A stretch of 64,000 nt of DNA from Bog-756 sp963830165 (GTDB lineage Bacteria > Actinomycetota > Acidimicrobiia > Acidimicrobiales > RAAP-2): the NCBI GenBank assembly GCA_963830165.1, contig CAWHKZ010000008.1:124001-188000 (forward strand). Direction: 5' to 3'. How positions within the stretch are numbered: position 1 is the first letter of the stretch; each line of letters starts with the position of its first letter. The notes below the pieces were generated by a model. The model made no database searches, had not been told where the DNA came from, and saw only the letters and a list, made by a program, of their open reading frames with translations. A program made the translations under genes and the position numbers. Shown here piece by piece: positions 36,351-45,313 of the stretch.

Positions 36351-36616
36351 GACACCCCTCGTCTCCCTGGTCGGGTCCGGTGTACGCACCTGGTCGACGA
36401 GCCCTCCGGCCGCGACGATCCGACAACGTGCCTCCGTCTCTACCCGCTATCGGCGCGAGACCGGAGGACCTGAACCTGTTTTACGCCCGACGGACGTCAC
36501 CCGAGCGCAGGAGATACCCCGAATTCTGCGTCTGAATCGGTACCCTGAAGCATGTTCTATGAGCGGACCGTCACGACCGCGGGTGGGATCCCGACGGTCC
36601 GCGGTCCGTCGATCGC

Positions 36617-38506
36617 GTGCCGACCCCGGCCCCACGTCCCGACGGGGGCCCGCCCGGTCCGGCGCGACCCGGGCGGTTGGCCTCGGACCGCTCCGGGGGG
36701 ATCCTCCTCCGGGTGTCCGACCTCGTCCTACCCTGGGCCGTGGCGCTGGCCACCCTGGTCGCCCGCCTGGCCACGGCGGCCTCCGGCCCCACCGACTGGG
36801 ACTCGTCCCAGTACCTGGCCGCCGTCTCCCACTTCGACATCACCCACGGTCGGCCCCAGCCCCCGGGGTACTGGCTCTACATCGTGGCCGGACGCCTCGT
36901 GCACGCCACCGGGCTCGGCACGGTGTCGTCGCTGGTGCTCGTCGCCGCGGTCGCCTCGGCCGCGGCCTCCGGGCTCACCGTGGTGGCCGGACGCGACCTG
37001 GGGGGTCGCTGGGTCGGGCTGGCCGCCGGACTGGTGGTGGCGACCTCCCCGTTCGCCTGGTTCGACGGCTCCATCGTCGCCACCTACTCGTTCGATCTGG
37101 CCGTCGCTCCCCTGCTCGTCATCCTGGCCTGGCGGGCCCGCCCCCACTCGTGGCACGGCACGGGAGCCCTGGTGGCCCTGGCCCTGGCGGCCGGGTTCCG
37201 GCAGTCCGACGCCGCCATGTTCCTGCCCCTCGCCCTGCTGGCCGTGGCCGGTTCGGTCCGCCGCGTCCGCGAGGCCGCCGTCGCCGTGGCCGCCGGCGCT
37301 CTGGCCGCGGCGGCCTGGTTCGTTCCCATGGTCCTGACCCAGCCCGGCGGCCTGGCGGTCTGGTCGCGGGCGACCCGCATCGAGTCCGAAGGCGCGGCCC
37401 GGGCCACCTCGATCGTCGACCACGCCGCCGGCGGTGCCGTCAACCTTGGCACCTTCGCGGCGTACACCGCGGTGGCGCTGCTGCCCCTCGTCGCCCTGGC
37501 CGCCGTGGCCGCCGTCGGAATCGGTCTGCGGGCCGTGGTCGGGGCCGGCCGATCCCGCGGACGCGCCGGCGCGGCCCGCCAGGCGGCGCCGGCCACCGGG
37601 CCGGTGGGGCCGCTCCCCGTGCCGGCCCTCCCGGAGGTCGACGGGACCCGCGGATGGGGCACCTCCGGGACCCGGCCACGGCACCGCCGGCGCCTTCCGC
37701 CGTGGAACCGCCCGTGGTACCAGTCCCGGGCCGCCGTCCTGGTGGCGGCCACCGTTCCGCCGATGGCCGTCGTGGCGCTGGTGCAGTTCGCCAAGGGCGG
37801 CTACGTGCTCTCCTACCTCCCCGGGGCCGTCATCGCCCTCCTGCTGGTGCCGGGGGCGCTCCTGGACGCCCGGTCGGGGCACCGCCCGGGAGCGGCGATC
37901 CGGGCCTGGACCGTCGTGGCCACGGTGGCGGTCCTGGCCATCGCCGCGCTCGGGACCGACCGCTTCCTGACGGCTCAGGCGGTGCTGCCCGGGAAGGTCC
38001 AAGCCGGGACCGGGGGCCTCTGGCTCACGCAGGCCCGCTACCAGGCCCCCTACCCCGACACCCGGGCCGCCATCGTGTCGTCCGACACCACCGACGACCA
38101 GCTCGCCCGGCTCGACCCGCTGATCGACCCGGCCGACGACGTCGTCGTCGTGGACTCGGTCGACGGCGGGAGCGCGTTCTACCGGCAGGCCGGCGTGGAG
38201 CTCCCCTCCCAACGTGTGGCGCTCGTCGTCCCCGGCGCGTCGGTCTACGAGGAGCACGAGGGCTCGCTGTACTACACGTACCGGTCGACCCTCGCGGTCG
38301 GACCCGGCGGCTCGGCCTATCTCATCGCTGCGCCCACCCTCCCCGGGCTGCGGGCGCTGGCCGGCACCGGCGACCTCGTCCGGGTCCCGGGGGCCCGTGT
38401 CGACGACTACCTGGTGTGGAGGATCCCACCGGGGGCGTCGATCCTCGGCGTGCGGGTGGTGGCGACCAGCGGACCGCGACCGCTCGGAGCCGGCGTCGCC
38501 GGCTGA
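36617..38506 (+). CDS. Multi-pass GT-C type glycosyltransferase-like membrane protein
   Basis: 629 residues with about ten TM helices and a C-terminal extracytoplasmic domain. The first loop has the PMT/ArnT-like pattern (DWDSSQYLAAVSHFDITHG, then RPQPPGYWLYI), with acidic residues where GT39/GT83 enzymes bind the metal and lipid-phosphate donor. It would transfer a sugar from a polyprenyl donor to protein or glycan outside the membrane; substrate unknown. The GTG start gives a Pro/Arg-rich leader; a second GTG at 36713 (MSDLVLPWAVAL) is an equally good start. It is divergent from the FG-GAP gene, so the 266-bp gap holds both promoters. Confidence 0.7.
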   Translation: MPTPAPRPDGGPPGPARPGRLASDRSGGILLRVSDLVLPWAVALATLVARLATAASGPTDWDSSQYLAAVSHFDITHGRPQPPGYWLYIVAGRLVHATGLGTVSSLVLVAAVASAAASGLTVVAGRDLGGRWVGLAAGLVVATSPFAWFDGSIVATYSFDLAVAPLLVILAWRARPHSWHGTGALVALALAAGFRQSDAAMFLPLALLAVAGSVRRVREAAVAVAAGALAAAAWFVPMVLTQPGGLAVWSRATRIESEGAARATSIVDHAAGGAVNLGTFAAYTAVALLPLVALAAVAAVGIGLRAVVGAGRSRGRAGAARQAAPATGPVGPLPVPALPEVDGTRGWGTSGTRPRHRRRLPPWNRPWYQSRAAVLVAATVPPMAVVALVQFAKGGYVLSYLPGAVIALLLVPGALLDARSGHRPGAAIRAWTVVATVAVLAIAALGTDRFLTAQAVLPGKVQAGTGGLWLTQARYQAPYPDTRAAIVSSDTTDDQLARLDPLIDPADDVVVVDSVDGGSAFYRQAGVELPSQRVALVVPGASVYEEHEGSLYYTYRSTLAVGPGGSAYLIAAPTLPGLRALAGTGDLVRVPGARVDDYLVWRIPPGASILGVRVVATSGPRPLGAGVAG

Positions 38507-38557
38507 CGCCCGGCCCCCGCAGGTCTGCGCCTCGCCGGTCGACCACCCGGAGGGCGG

Positions 38558-39556
38558 TCAGGTGCCGAGCAGGGGGTGGTGCAGTCCGAGCTCGGCCAGC
38601 GTGCGGCCCGGGTCCCGGGGCTCCACCACGGCCGGGTCGGCGCCCGCCAGGCGGAACACGTAGAGATTCCAGTACGGGGCGAGGTCGGCCGGCTCGATGT
38701 CGGCGTAGAGGCGCTCCTCGACCTCGACGCAACGGCTGAACCCGGCGTCGGCGAACCGCTCGGTCCACCACTCGAACGAGGCGATGCACAGGTGGCCCTC
38801 GACCAGCTCGCCCTCGGCGTCCACGGCCAGGTCGGGCTCGGGCACGGGGCCCCGGAACCCGGGGCCGAGCCCGTAGTAGTGCTCGACCCGCTCGGGCCGC
38901 ACCTTGCCCTCGAAGTGGCCGTCGGGTCCGGACCGGTTGGGCCCGAAGGACGGGATGGTGGCGTACAGGTAGCCGCCGCACACCCGGGCGAGCTCGTCCA
39001 GCGCGTCGGGCACCCGGTCGGGCGGCAGGTGCTCCAGGATCTCCAGGGTGGTGACCAGGTCGAAGGCGCCGTCGGGCCACGGAAGGCCGGCGAACAGGTT
39101 GGCCACCCGCACGTGGCCGACCGCCCCGGCGGTGGCGTGGTCGATGGCGTAGGCGCTCAGGTCGCTCCCCTGGGCGTCGATGCCCCGCTCGCGGAGGACC
39201 TCGACCAGGTAGCCGGTGGCGCAGCCCACGTCGAGGGAAGTGGCGACCCGGAAGTTCCGCCACAGCAGCCACCCGGCGATGTCGGCATTGGAGGCGATGC
39301 GGTCGTAGCGGGCGTACCCGGACCGGCCCTCGCGGTCGCCGAGGGCGTCCCGGCCCTCGCCGAAGTAGGACCCGCCGTAGGCGTCGGGCACTCCGGCGCT
39401 CCGCGCCTCGGACAGTGCCGTCGCCCGCTCGGCCACCGCGGTCAGCTCGCCCCCCGTCCGGGCCAGGACCGCCCTGATCCGGTCGTGGCCGGCGGCCAGG
39501 TCGACCAGCGCCCGGCGCGTCGCCTCGGCGGCGGCCCGCAGCCGGGGCGGCGTCAT
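38558..39556 (-). CDS. SAM-dependent methyltransferase
   Basis: 332 residues. Class I motif I is TSLDVGCATGYLVEVL; further motifs are FDLVTTLEILEHLPPD and YLYATIPSFGPNRSGPDGHF. An N-terminal helical part (about residues 1-95) precedes the Rossmann domain. It resembles methyltransferases of cell-surface glycan or small-molecule pathways; substrate unknown. The ATG overlaps the rdgB stop (ATGA) with GGAGGGGG upstream, so it is co-translated with rdgB. Confidence 0.8.
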   Translation of the reverse strand: MTPPRLRAAAEATRRALVDLAAGHDRIRAVLARTGGELTAVAERATALSEARSAGVPDAYGGSYFGEGRDALGDREGRSGYARYDRIASNADIAGWLLWRNFRVATSLDVGCATGYLVEVLRERGIDAQGSDLSAYAIDHATAGAVGHVRVANLFAGLPWPDGAFDLVTTLEILEHLPPDRVPDALDELARVCGGYLYATIPSFGPNRSGPDGHFEGKVRPERVEHYYGLGPGFRGPVPEPDLAVDAEGELVEGHLCIASFEWWTERFADAGFSRCVEVEERLYADIEPADLAPYWNLYVFRLAGADPAVVEPRDPGRTLAELGLHHPLLGT

Positions 39557-40170
39557 CCGTCCCCCTCCAGGCGCACGGCCAGGGCCCGGAAGGCCCGCCC
39601 GCGGTGCGACACCGCGTGCTTCTCCTCGGGCGTCATCTCGGCGAAGGTGCGCCCGTCGTACCCGTCGGGGGCGAACACCGGGTCGTACCCGAAGCCGCCC
39701 TCCCCCCGGGCCTCGGAGGTGATGACGCCGGTCACCTCGCCCTCCACCCACACCTCGGTGCCGTCCGGGTCGGCGACGAAGGCCACGCTGCGGAAGCGGG
39801 CCCGCCGGTCGGACCGGTCCGTGGCACCGACCCGCTCGAGCTCGGCCAGGAGCTTGGCCACGTTGTCCGCGTAGGTGGCGCCCTCGCCCGAGAACCGGGC
39901 CGAGTACACGCCGGGGGCCCCGTCGAGAGCCTCGACCTCGAGGCCGGTGTCGTCGGCGACGGCCGGTAGTCCGGTGGCCTCGCACAGCGCCCGGGCCTTG
40001 AGGCGGGCGTTGTCCTCGAGGGTCTCGCCCGTCTCCTCGACGTCGGGAACGTCGGCCGGACGGGGCAGGAGCGCCAGGTCGGGCACGTCGGCCAGGATGG
40101 CGGCGATCTCGGCCGCCTTGTCCGGGTTGGCACTGGCCAGCACGAAGGTGCGCCCGGACGGCGCGTCCAC
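39553..40170 (-). CDS. rdgB: dITP/XTP pyrophosphatase (RdgB/HAM1)
   Basis: Hydrolyses ITP, dITP and XTP to monophosphates, keeping damaged purines out of nucleic acids. Shows SANPDKAAEI, ADDTGLEVEALDGAPGVYSA and GFGYDPVFAPDG, and a C-terminal AVSHRGRAFRAL. 205 residues from the GTG, normal. A TTG overlapping the rph stop is an alternative start. rph-rdgB adjacency is conserved in many bacteria. Confidence 0.92.
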   Translation of the reverse strand: MDAPSGRTFVLASANPDKAAEIAAILADVPDLALLPRPADVPDVEETGETLEDNARLKARALCEATGLPAVADDTGLEVEALDGAPGVYSARFSGEGATYADNVAKLLAELERVGATDRSDRRARFRSVAFVADPDGTEVWVEGEVTGVITSEARGEGGFGYDPVFAPDGYDGRTFAEMTPEEKHAVSHRGRAFRALAVRLEGDG

Positions 40171-40178
40171 TCCCCCGG

Positions 40179-40931
40179 TCAACGCGGCGTCGGGGGCTCG
40201 GCCAAGGTGGCCGTCTGCAGGTCGAGGAGCTGGGCGATGCCGTGCTCGGCCAGGCTGAGCATCTCGTCCAGCTCGGCCTTGGTGAACGGCATCCCCTCGG
40301 CCGTGCCCTGGACCTCGATGAAGCGGCCGGAGGAGGTCATCACCACGTTCATGTCGACCTCGGCCCGGCTGTCCTCCTCGTAGGGGAGGTCGAGCATGCA
40401 CACACCGTCGATGACGCCCACCGACACCGCGGCCACGGCCTCGGTCAGTGGGTTGGTCCGGAGCTGACCCTTCTGGACCAGCCGGGTCAGCGCGTCGTGG
40501 AGGGCGACGTAGGCGCCGCAGATGGACGCGGTTCGGGTCCCGCCGTCGGCCTGGAGCACGTCGCAGTCGACCGTGACCTGCAGCTCGCCGAGGGCCACCA
40601 TGTCACACACCGACCGCAACGAGCGGCCGATGAGCCGCTGGATCTCCTGGGTCCGACCCGACTGCTTGCCCTTGGCCGCCTCGCGGGTCACCCGCTCCCC
40701 CGTCGAGCCGGGGAGCAGCGAGTACTCGGCCGTCACCCAGCCCTTGCCGGACCCCCGCATCCACGGTGGCACCCGCTCCTCGACGGAGGCGGTGCACAGC
40801 ACCCGGGTGCGACCCATCGACACGAGCACCGACCCCGGGGCGAAGACCGTGAAGTCCCGCTCGAAGGACGCTGTCCGCAACTCGTCGATCCCCCGTCCGT
40901 CGGCCCGCTTCGTCGCTCCTGCTCCACTCAT
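40179..40931 (-). CDS. rph: Ribonuclease PH
   Basis: Phosphorolytic 3' exonuclease for tRNA and rRNA 3'-end trimming. Motifs: VSMGRTRVLCTASVEERVPPW, the RTQEIQRLIGRSLRSV RNA-binding segment, and DCDVLQADGGTRTASICG. 250 residues, standard. The ATG overlaps the stop of the upstream metallo-beta-lactamase gene (ATGA), with AAGGGA nine bases before. This distinguishes it from another ATG nine bases upstream. Confidence 0.94.
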   Translation of the reverse strand: MSGAGATKRADGRGIDELRTASFERDFTVFAPGSVLVSMGRTRVLCTASVEERVPPWMRGSGKGWVTAEYSLLPGSTGERVTREAAKGKQSGRTQEIQRLIGRSLRSVCDMVALGELQVTVDCDVLQADGGTRTASICGAYVALHDALTRLVQKGQLRTNPLTEAVAAVSVGVIDGVCMLDLPYEEDSRAEVDMNVVMTSSGRFIEVQGTAEGMPFTKAELDEMLSLAEHGIAQLLDLQTATLAEPPTPR

Positions 40932-41644
40932 AGTGTCCATTCCCTTCCGATCGTCGCCTGCTCCACCGGTCCGCCGAAGGCGGTCCCGGCCTCGTCGGCC
41001 ACCGCGCCGGCATCGACGGTGGGCCATCGATGGGTGATCACCAGTCGCCTGGCCCCGGCGGCGCGTGCCGCGGCGCCGGCCTGGCGACCGCTCAGGTGCC
41101 CGGCGGTGCCTTCGTGCTCGGCCGTGTAGGTCGCTTCGCACAGCAGCAGGTCGAGCCCGGTGCCGAGCACGTCCGGGGACCACTCCGGCCCCGTGTCGGC
41201 AGAGTAGCCCAGCGCCCGGTCGGCCCCGTCGATGCGGACGGCCAACGTCTCCTCGGCGTGGTCGGTGCGGTGGAAGGCGCACGAGGCCTCACCGATACCG
41301 GCCCGGTCGCCGTCGGTCACCACCCGCCAGTCGAGCATCGGGGTCCGCTCGGGCCCGGCGCGTTCGGCCACCTGGGCCGGCGCGAACACGGGCAGGCGGG
41401 ACCGCCTTCCCACGAACCGGGCCTGGGTGTCCATGGCGTAGAGGTCGGTCCAGTGGTCGGTGTGGTGGTGGCTCACGACCACGGCGTCCACCTCCGACGG
41501 GTCGACGATCGTCTGCAGCACGGCGAACGTGCCGGGGCCGGCGTCGAGGACGAGGGTCGTGCCGCCCACCCGGAGCAGGTAGCCGCTACCGGCACCCCCG
41601 GGTCCGGGCCAGCTGCCGTCGCAGCCGAGCACCGTGAGCACCAC
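40928..41644 (-). CDS. Metallo-beta-lactamase-fold hydrolase (RNase Z-like)
   Basis: 238 residues. Metal motif HHHTDHWTDL, a second His in CAFHRTDHAEETL, an Asp in GYSADTGP, and C-terminal VITHRWPT. The pattern resembles the RNase Z/phosphodiesterase-type branch often found next to rph in actinobacteria, but the tRNase Z exosite arm is not visible. Start at one of two adjacent GTGs. About 125 bp separate it from cysM. Confidence 0.8.
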   Translation of the reverse strand: MVLTVLGCDGSWPGPGGAGSGYLLRVGGTTLVLDAGPGTFAVLQTIVDPSEVDAVVVSHHHTDHWTDLYAMDTQARFVGRRSRLPVFAPAQVAERAGPERTPMLDWRVVTDGDRAGIGEASCAFHRTDHAEETLAVRIDGADRALGYSADTGPEWSPDVLGTGLDLLLCEATYTAEHEGTAGHLSGRQAGAAARAAGARRLVITHRWPTVDAGAVADEAGTAFGGPVEQATIGREWTL

Positions 41645-41769
41645 CTCGTCGCCCGGTTCGGGGCGGGGCGGGGCGGCGTGCGGAGGATGGGCCCATCGCT
41701 GCAGGCTACGCCGTCGTCCCCACGTGATGCGCGGTGACGGCCGCGCCCGGGGCCCCAGGGCCTCGAGCT

Positions 41770-42717
41770 CTAGAAGTACGTGATCTCCTTGGCCCGGGCC
41801 TCGACGACGTCGAGGTCGTCGGTCCAGGCGCCGGTCGAGAGGTACTTCCACCCGGCATCGCAGCACACCGTGACGATCACACCCGACTCCAGCGTCGCCG
41901 CCGTCTTGACCGCGCCGGCCAGGATGGCGCCCGAGGAGATCCCGGCGAAGATGCCGACCTCGGTCAGGCGGCGGGTCCACTCGATCGACTCCCGGGGGCG
42001 GACGATGCGCTTGCCGTCGAGCAGGTGGGCGCCGTCGTTGTCCAGGAAGATCGGCGGGATGTAGCCGTCGTCGAGGTTGCGCAGCCCGTCCACGATCTCG
42101 CCGGCCGGTGGCTCGATCGCCAGCACCTTGATGTCGGGGTTCTGTTCCTTCAGGTAGCGGCCGACGCCCATCAGGGTGCCCGATGTACCGAGGCCCGCCA
42201 CGAAGTGGGTGATGTCGGGGCAGTCCTTCCAGATCTCCGGCCCGGTGCCCTCGTAGTGGGCCCGGGGATTGGCCGGGTTGGCGTACTGGTAGAGGAAGGT
42301 CCATTCGGGGTGCTCGGCGGCGAGCGCCCGGGCCCTACGCACGGCACCGTTGGAGCCCTCGGCCCCGGGCGACTCGATGATCTCGGCGCCCCACGACTCG
42401 AGGAGCTGGCGGCGTTCGATGGAGACGTTCGTGGCCAGCACCACCTTGAGCTTGTAGCCCTTGATCCTGCAGACCAGGGCCAGGCCGATGCCGGTGTTCC
42501 CCGAGGACGGCTCGATCAGGGTGGCCCCCGGGGAGAGCGTGCCGTCGGCCTCGGCCGCCTCGATCATGGCCAGGGCGATGCGGTCCTTGACCGAGCCCCC
42601 CGGGTTCTGTCCCTCGAGCTTCATCAGGATCCGGACGTCCGGATTCGGGCTCAGCGCCGTGATGTCGACGAGCGGCGTGTTGCCGATCAGGTCGAGGACC
42701 GAGCGGTAGAGGGTCAT
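41770..42717 (-). CDS. cysM: O-phosphoserine/O-acetylserine sulfhydrylase CysM-type
   Basis: PLP enzyme forming cysteine. K44 in NPGGSVKDRIALAM binds PLP; SSGNTGIGLALV and GLGTSGTLMGVG hold substrate and phosphate. 315 residues. The adjacent sulfur-carrier gene cysO and JAMM protease gene mec match the mycobacterial CysM-CysO-Mec+ pathway, where CysM uses O-phosphoserine and CysO thiocarboxylate. The ATG overlaps the cysO stop, so the two are co-translated. Confidence 0.92.
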   Translation of the reverse strand: MTLYRSVLDLIGNTPLVDITALSPNPDVRILMKLEGQNPGGSVKDRIALAMIEAAEADGTLSPGATLIEPSSGNTGIGLALVCRIKGYKLKVVLATNVSIERRQLLESWGAEIIESPGAEGSNGAVRRARALAAEHPEWTFLYQYANPANPRAHYEGTGPEIWKDCPDITHFVAGLGTSGTLMGVGRYLKEQNPDIKVLAIEPPAGEIVDGLRNLDDGYIPPIFLDNDGAHLLDGKRIVRPRESIEWTRRLTEVGIFAGISSGAILAGAVKTAATLESGVIVTVCCDAGWKYLSTGAWTDDLDVVEARAKEITYF

Positions 42718-43019
42718 CGGCGGTGGTGGGACCCGTCGTCCAGCGCGCCCCCGGCGACGGCCGGCAGGATCGACAGCTCGTCGGAGGCCGTGACCGGGGT
42801 GTCGACCCCCGACAGGTACCGGACGTCGTCGTCGTTGAGGTACACGTTCACGAACTTGTGCAACGACCCGCTGTCGTCGATGACCTGGCCGGACATGCCG
42901 GGGTAGCGCGCCACCAGTGCGGTCAGCACGTCGCCGACGGTGGAGCCGTCGACGGCCACGGTGCGCTCGCCCCCGGCGTGGGGCCGCAGCACGGTCGGGA
43001 GGTTCACTTGGACGGGCAC
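42714..43019 (-). CDS. cysO: Sulfur-carrier protein CysO (MoaD/ThiS family) with a C-terminal extension
   Basis: 101 residues. A ubiquitin-like fold with SIPT-type start (VNLPTVLRPHAGGERTV), KFVNVYLNDDDVRYL and ILPAVAGG. In M. tuberculosis CysO ends at this Gly-Gly, which is activated as a thiocarboxylate. Here ten more residues follow (ALDDGSHHRR). They must be removed for function, probably by the JAMM peptidase next door, unless the frame is wrong. AAAGGAG six bases before the GTG supports the start. It is directly upstream of and overlaps cysM. Confidence 0.88.
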   Translation of the reverse strand: MPVQVNLPTVLRPHAGGERTVAVDGSTVGDVLTALVARYPGMSGQVIDDSGSLHKFVNVYLNDDDVRYLSGVDTPVTASDELSILPAVAGGALDDGSHHRR

Positions 43020-43142
43020 GTTGGCTCCTTTGGGTTCCGGTGCCCCGGGCGGGGCCCGATCGTGCGGGCGGGTGTGCCCCGTCGGGGGCCGCCCGCAGGC
43101 GGTCCGGCAGGGCGTCGAAACATGACCATTCCGCTGGGGATT

Positions 43143-43550
43143 CTACCGTGTGAGCAGCCGGACCGGCTCCTCCTCGACGGCCCCGTCAGCGATCCGGTAG
43201 CTGCGGACGACCGGCTCGGTGTCCCGCAGGGAGACCAGGACGTAGTGCCACGTCGGATCCGGGGCCTGGGCCACGTCGGTGGGCGACGGATAGGCGTCGG
43301 TGTGGGTGTGGGAGTGGAAGACCCCGATGATCGACCCGCCGGCGGCCTCGGCGTCCCGGTCGGCCCGCAGGTGCTCCTTCGGGTCGACCGTGTACAGCTT
43401 GGCCGAGGCGGCCAGGTTCCTCGTCGGGTAGCACGTGGTGGCCCGGCCGTTCCCGGGATCGCCGCCCAGGAGGCCGCAGGCCTCGTCGGGCAGGCCCACC
43501 AGGCAGTGGGCCACCATCTGGTCGTGCACGGCGCGGGGCATCGAGAGCAT
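43143..43550 (-). CDS. mec: Mec+-type JAMM/MPN metallopeptidase
   Basis: 135 residues. JAMM zinc motif HSHTHTDAYPSPTD with the upstream Glu in PDEACGLLGGD. In mycobacteria Mec+ frees cysteine from the CysO-cysteine adduct. Relatives such as QbsD also trim residues beyond Gly-Gly of their carrier. It is the first gene of mec-cysO-cysM, 123 bp before cysO, and divergent from smpB. Confidence 0.9.
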   Translation of the reverse strand: MLSMPRAVHDQMVAHCLVGLPDEACGLLGGDPGNGRATTCYPTRNLAASAKLYTVDPKEHLRADRDAEAAGGSIIGVFHSHTHTDAYPSPTDVAQAPDPTWHYVLVSLRDTEPVVRSYRIADGAVEEEPVRLLTR

Positions 43551-43605
43551 CGGCCCTCACGCTAGAGGACGCCGGTCCCCGGCCGGGCGACTACCGTCGT
43601 CCAAC

Positions 43606-44148
43606 GTGGCCGCTGCGAAGAAGAAGCAGTCCGCCGCCGGTTCGGGTGGCAAGGGCGGGTCGGGCAAGGACGTCGCCAGGGAGCGCAACCGGCTGGTGGC
43701 GTCCAACCGGCGCGCCCGCCACGACTACGAGATCATCGACACGTTGGAGTGCGGGATCGTGCTCCAGGGCTCCGAGGTGAAGTCGTTGCGCGAGGGCAGG
43801 ATCGCCCTCCAGGACTCCTACGCACGGATCGACGACGGCGAGCTGTGGCTGTTCGGAGTCCATGTCCCGCCCTACGCCCAGGCCAACGGCTTCGGCGCCC
43901 ACGACCCGGACCGCCGGCGCAAGCTGCTCGTCCACCGGCGCCAGATCGACGAGTGGATGGGCAAGTCGAAGCAGAATTCGCTGACCATGGTCCCCCTGTC
44001 GATCTACTTCAAGGAGGGCCGCGCCAAGGTGGAGCTGGCCCTCGCCCGGGGGCGGCGCCAGTACGACAAGCGCCACGCCATCGCCGCACGCGACGCCGGC
44101 CGCGACGCCGCCCGTGAGGCCCGCACGGCGGCCAAGAGCCGGGTCTGA
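43606..44148 (+). CDS. smpB: SsrA-binding protein SmpB
   Basis: Binds tmRNA and delivers it to stalled ribosomes. 180 residues with RRARHDYEIIDTLECGIVLQ, GSEVKSLREGRIALQDSYAR and the basic helical tail KRHAIAARDAGRDAAREA. A Lys/Gly-rich N-terminal extension (AAAKKKQSAAGSGGKGG) is typical of actinobacteria. GTG start. The tmRNA gene follows 143 bp downstream on the same strand. Confidence 0.95.
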   Translation: MAAAKKKQSAAGSGGKGGSGKDVARERNRLVASNRRARHDYEIIDTLECGIVLQGSEVKSLREGRIALQDSYARIDDGELWLFGVHVPPYAQANGFGAHDPDRRRKLLVHRRQIDEWMGKSKQNSLTMVPLSIYFKEGRAKVELALARGRRQYDKRHAIAARDAGRDAAREARTAAKSRV

Positions 44149-44173
44149 GCCGCACCGGTACCGGGAAGCCCTC

Positions 44174-44219
44174 GCGCCACGGACTCGGGGACGCCGGCGC
44201 CACGGACTCGGGGACGCCG
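44174..44219. repeat. Two perfect 23-bp direct repeats between smpB and ssrA
   Basis: GCGCCACGGACTCGGGGACG plus CCG occurs twice in direct succession, just after smpB. No function evident; it may be simple slippage. Confidence 0.85.
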
Positions 44220-44291
44220 GCTACGCCGTCGCGTCCGGGCGGTACGCTGGACCCCTGGCCGCACAGGTCGTGCGGTCGGTGGAGTACCCCA

Positions 44292-44639
44292 GGGGGTGAC
44301 AGGCTTCGACTCCGGTCGTCGATGTAGGAGAAGCGAGCCGTGGTCTCCGGAGCCACGTTAAAGAGCCGGAACCAAAAACAAACGCCGAGCCTCAGCTCGC
44401 GCTCGCAGCCTAGAAACTGCGACGTCCTCCTGGTCCAAGCCCCACGGGCCAGAACAGGGCGCCATCTAGTGGGGCTCACCTGAACGACTGCGCCGACGGG
44501 CCGTCAGGGACACTTCAGTCGGATACGGACCCGACCTGCCGCCGGTAGCGGGACGGGTCCCGACAATCCACCACCGGCTGCGCTCGGAGAAGGCCTATTG
44601 AGAAGCCGGAGGACGCGGGTTCGATTCCCGCCACCTCCA
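44292..44639 (+). ncRNA. ssrA: Transfer-messenger RNA (tmRNA)
   Basis: One-piece tmRNA. The acceptor stem GGGGGTG pairs with CACCTCC (one G-U), discriminator A, and CCA is not encoded. The T arm is GCGGG-TTCGATT-CCCGC. The 5' end GGGGGTGACAGGCTTCGAC is classic. The tag frame starts at resume codon GCC (44384) and reads AEPQLALAA then TAG (44411-44413), preceded by AACCAAAAACAAAC. The tag ends in LALAA, the usual protease degron. Pseudoknot GC-rich segments follow the tag. Confidence 0.97.
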
Positions 44640-44642
44640 CGA

Positions 44643-44674
44643 TGCCCTGGCCTGTTTTCCCGCAGGTCAGGGCA
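44643..44674 (+). terminator. Intrinsic terminator after tmRNA
   Basis: A 12-bp stem TGCCCTGGCCTG/CAGGTCAGGGCA with one G-U pair and an 8-nt loop, four bases after the mature tmRNA end, then TTGCTCTG. The U tail is short but position and stem strength fit a terminator. Confidence 0.7.
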
Positions 44675-44907
44675 TTGCTCTGTCCGACCTGCCCGCCGGA
44701 GCCGGCGTACTCGACGGTGCGCCCGCCCCGGGTCACGCGAGCCCTCCGACGGGCCCGCGATCGTGCACCAGCGCACCGGCGACTCTCCATCCCGTCGCAC
44801 CCGTTCCCGGACCCCGCCGGCCCCCAGGTGCGCCGCCCGGTGGGGCTTGCAACCACTGTTGCGAACCATCGGTAACCCCGTGTTGCATCCGGCCTAGCCT
44901 CGGCTGC

Positions 44908-45261
44908 ATGGACGAACCCATCGAGCGGGTCATCGCCGACGTCCACGACTACACGGAGGCCGGCGAGCGGCTGGCCGAGCGCCTCGCGCTGCAGAGCCAG
45001 CTGAACCTCGAGGACATCGAGCGCCTCCGCGGCGGGATGACCCTGATGGAGTCGATCCGGTCCACCGACTCGGCGGCCCGCAGCCGGGACCTGACCCGGA
45101 TCATGGCCGAGTTCGAGGAGGGGCGACGGGTCCTGCGGGCATCGGTCGTGGCCGCCGCCCTGGCCGAGGGCGCCACCGTGTCCGAGATCGGCGAGATCTT
45201 CGGCGTCTCGCGCCAGTTGGCCAACCGCTTCGTGCAGGAGGTCCGCGCCCGGCGGCGCTGA
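44908..45261 (+). CDS. Small helix-turn-helix protein
   Basis: 117 residues. The C-terminus GATVSEIGEIFGVSRQLANR (residues about 88-107) followed by FVQEVR is a sigma-region-4-like HTH; the N-terminal part is helical and acidic. Resembles small actinobacterial DNA-binding proteins of unknown target. An inverted GCAAC-cact-GTTGC repeat lies about 45 bp before the start, a possible operator. Stand-alone; the preceding terminator isolates it from ssrA. Confidence 0.65.
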   Translation: MDEPIERVIADVHDYTEAGERLAERLALQSQLNLEDIERLRGGMTLMESIRSTDSAARSRDLTRIMAEFEEGRRVLRASVVAAALAEGATVSEIGEIFGVSRQLANRFVQEVRARRR

Positions 45262-45313
45262 CCGGGACCGGGGCGGGCGACGACGACCTCGCAGGCCACC
45301 TGCGTCGCGGCCC

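Noticed and set aside
36552..37337. ORF starting MFYERTV upstream of the GT-C gene
   Set aside because: Its translation is Pro/Ser/Trp-rich shadow of the membrane protein frame; no ribosome site.
44149..44291. tRNA gene between smpB and ssrA
   Set aside because: No cloverleaf; the region is explained by the 23-bp direct repeats and a likely ssrA promoter.
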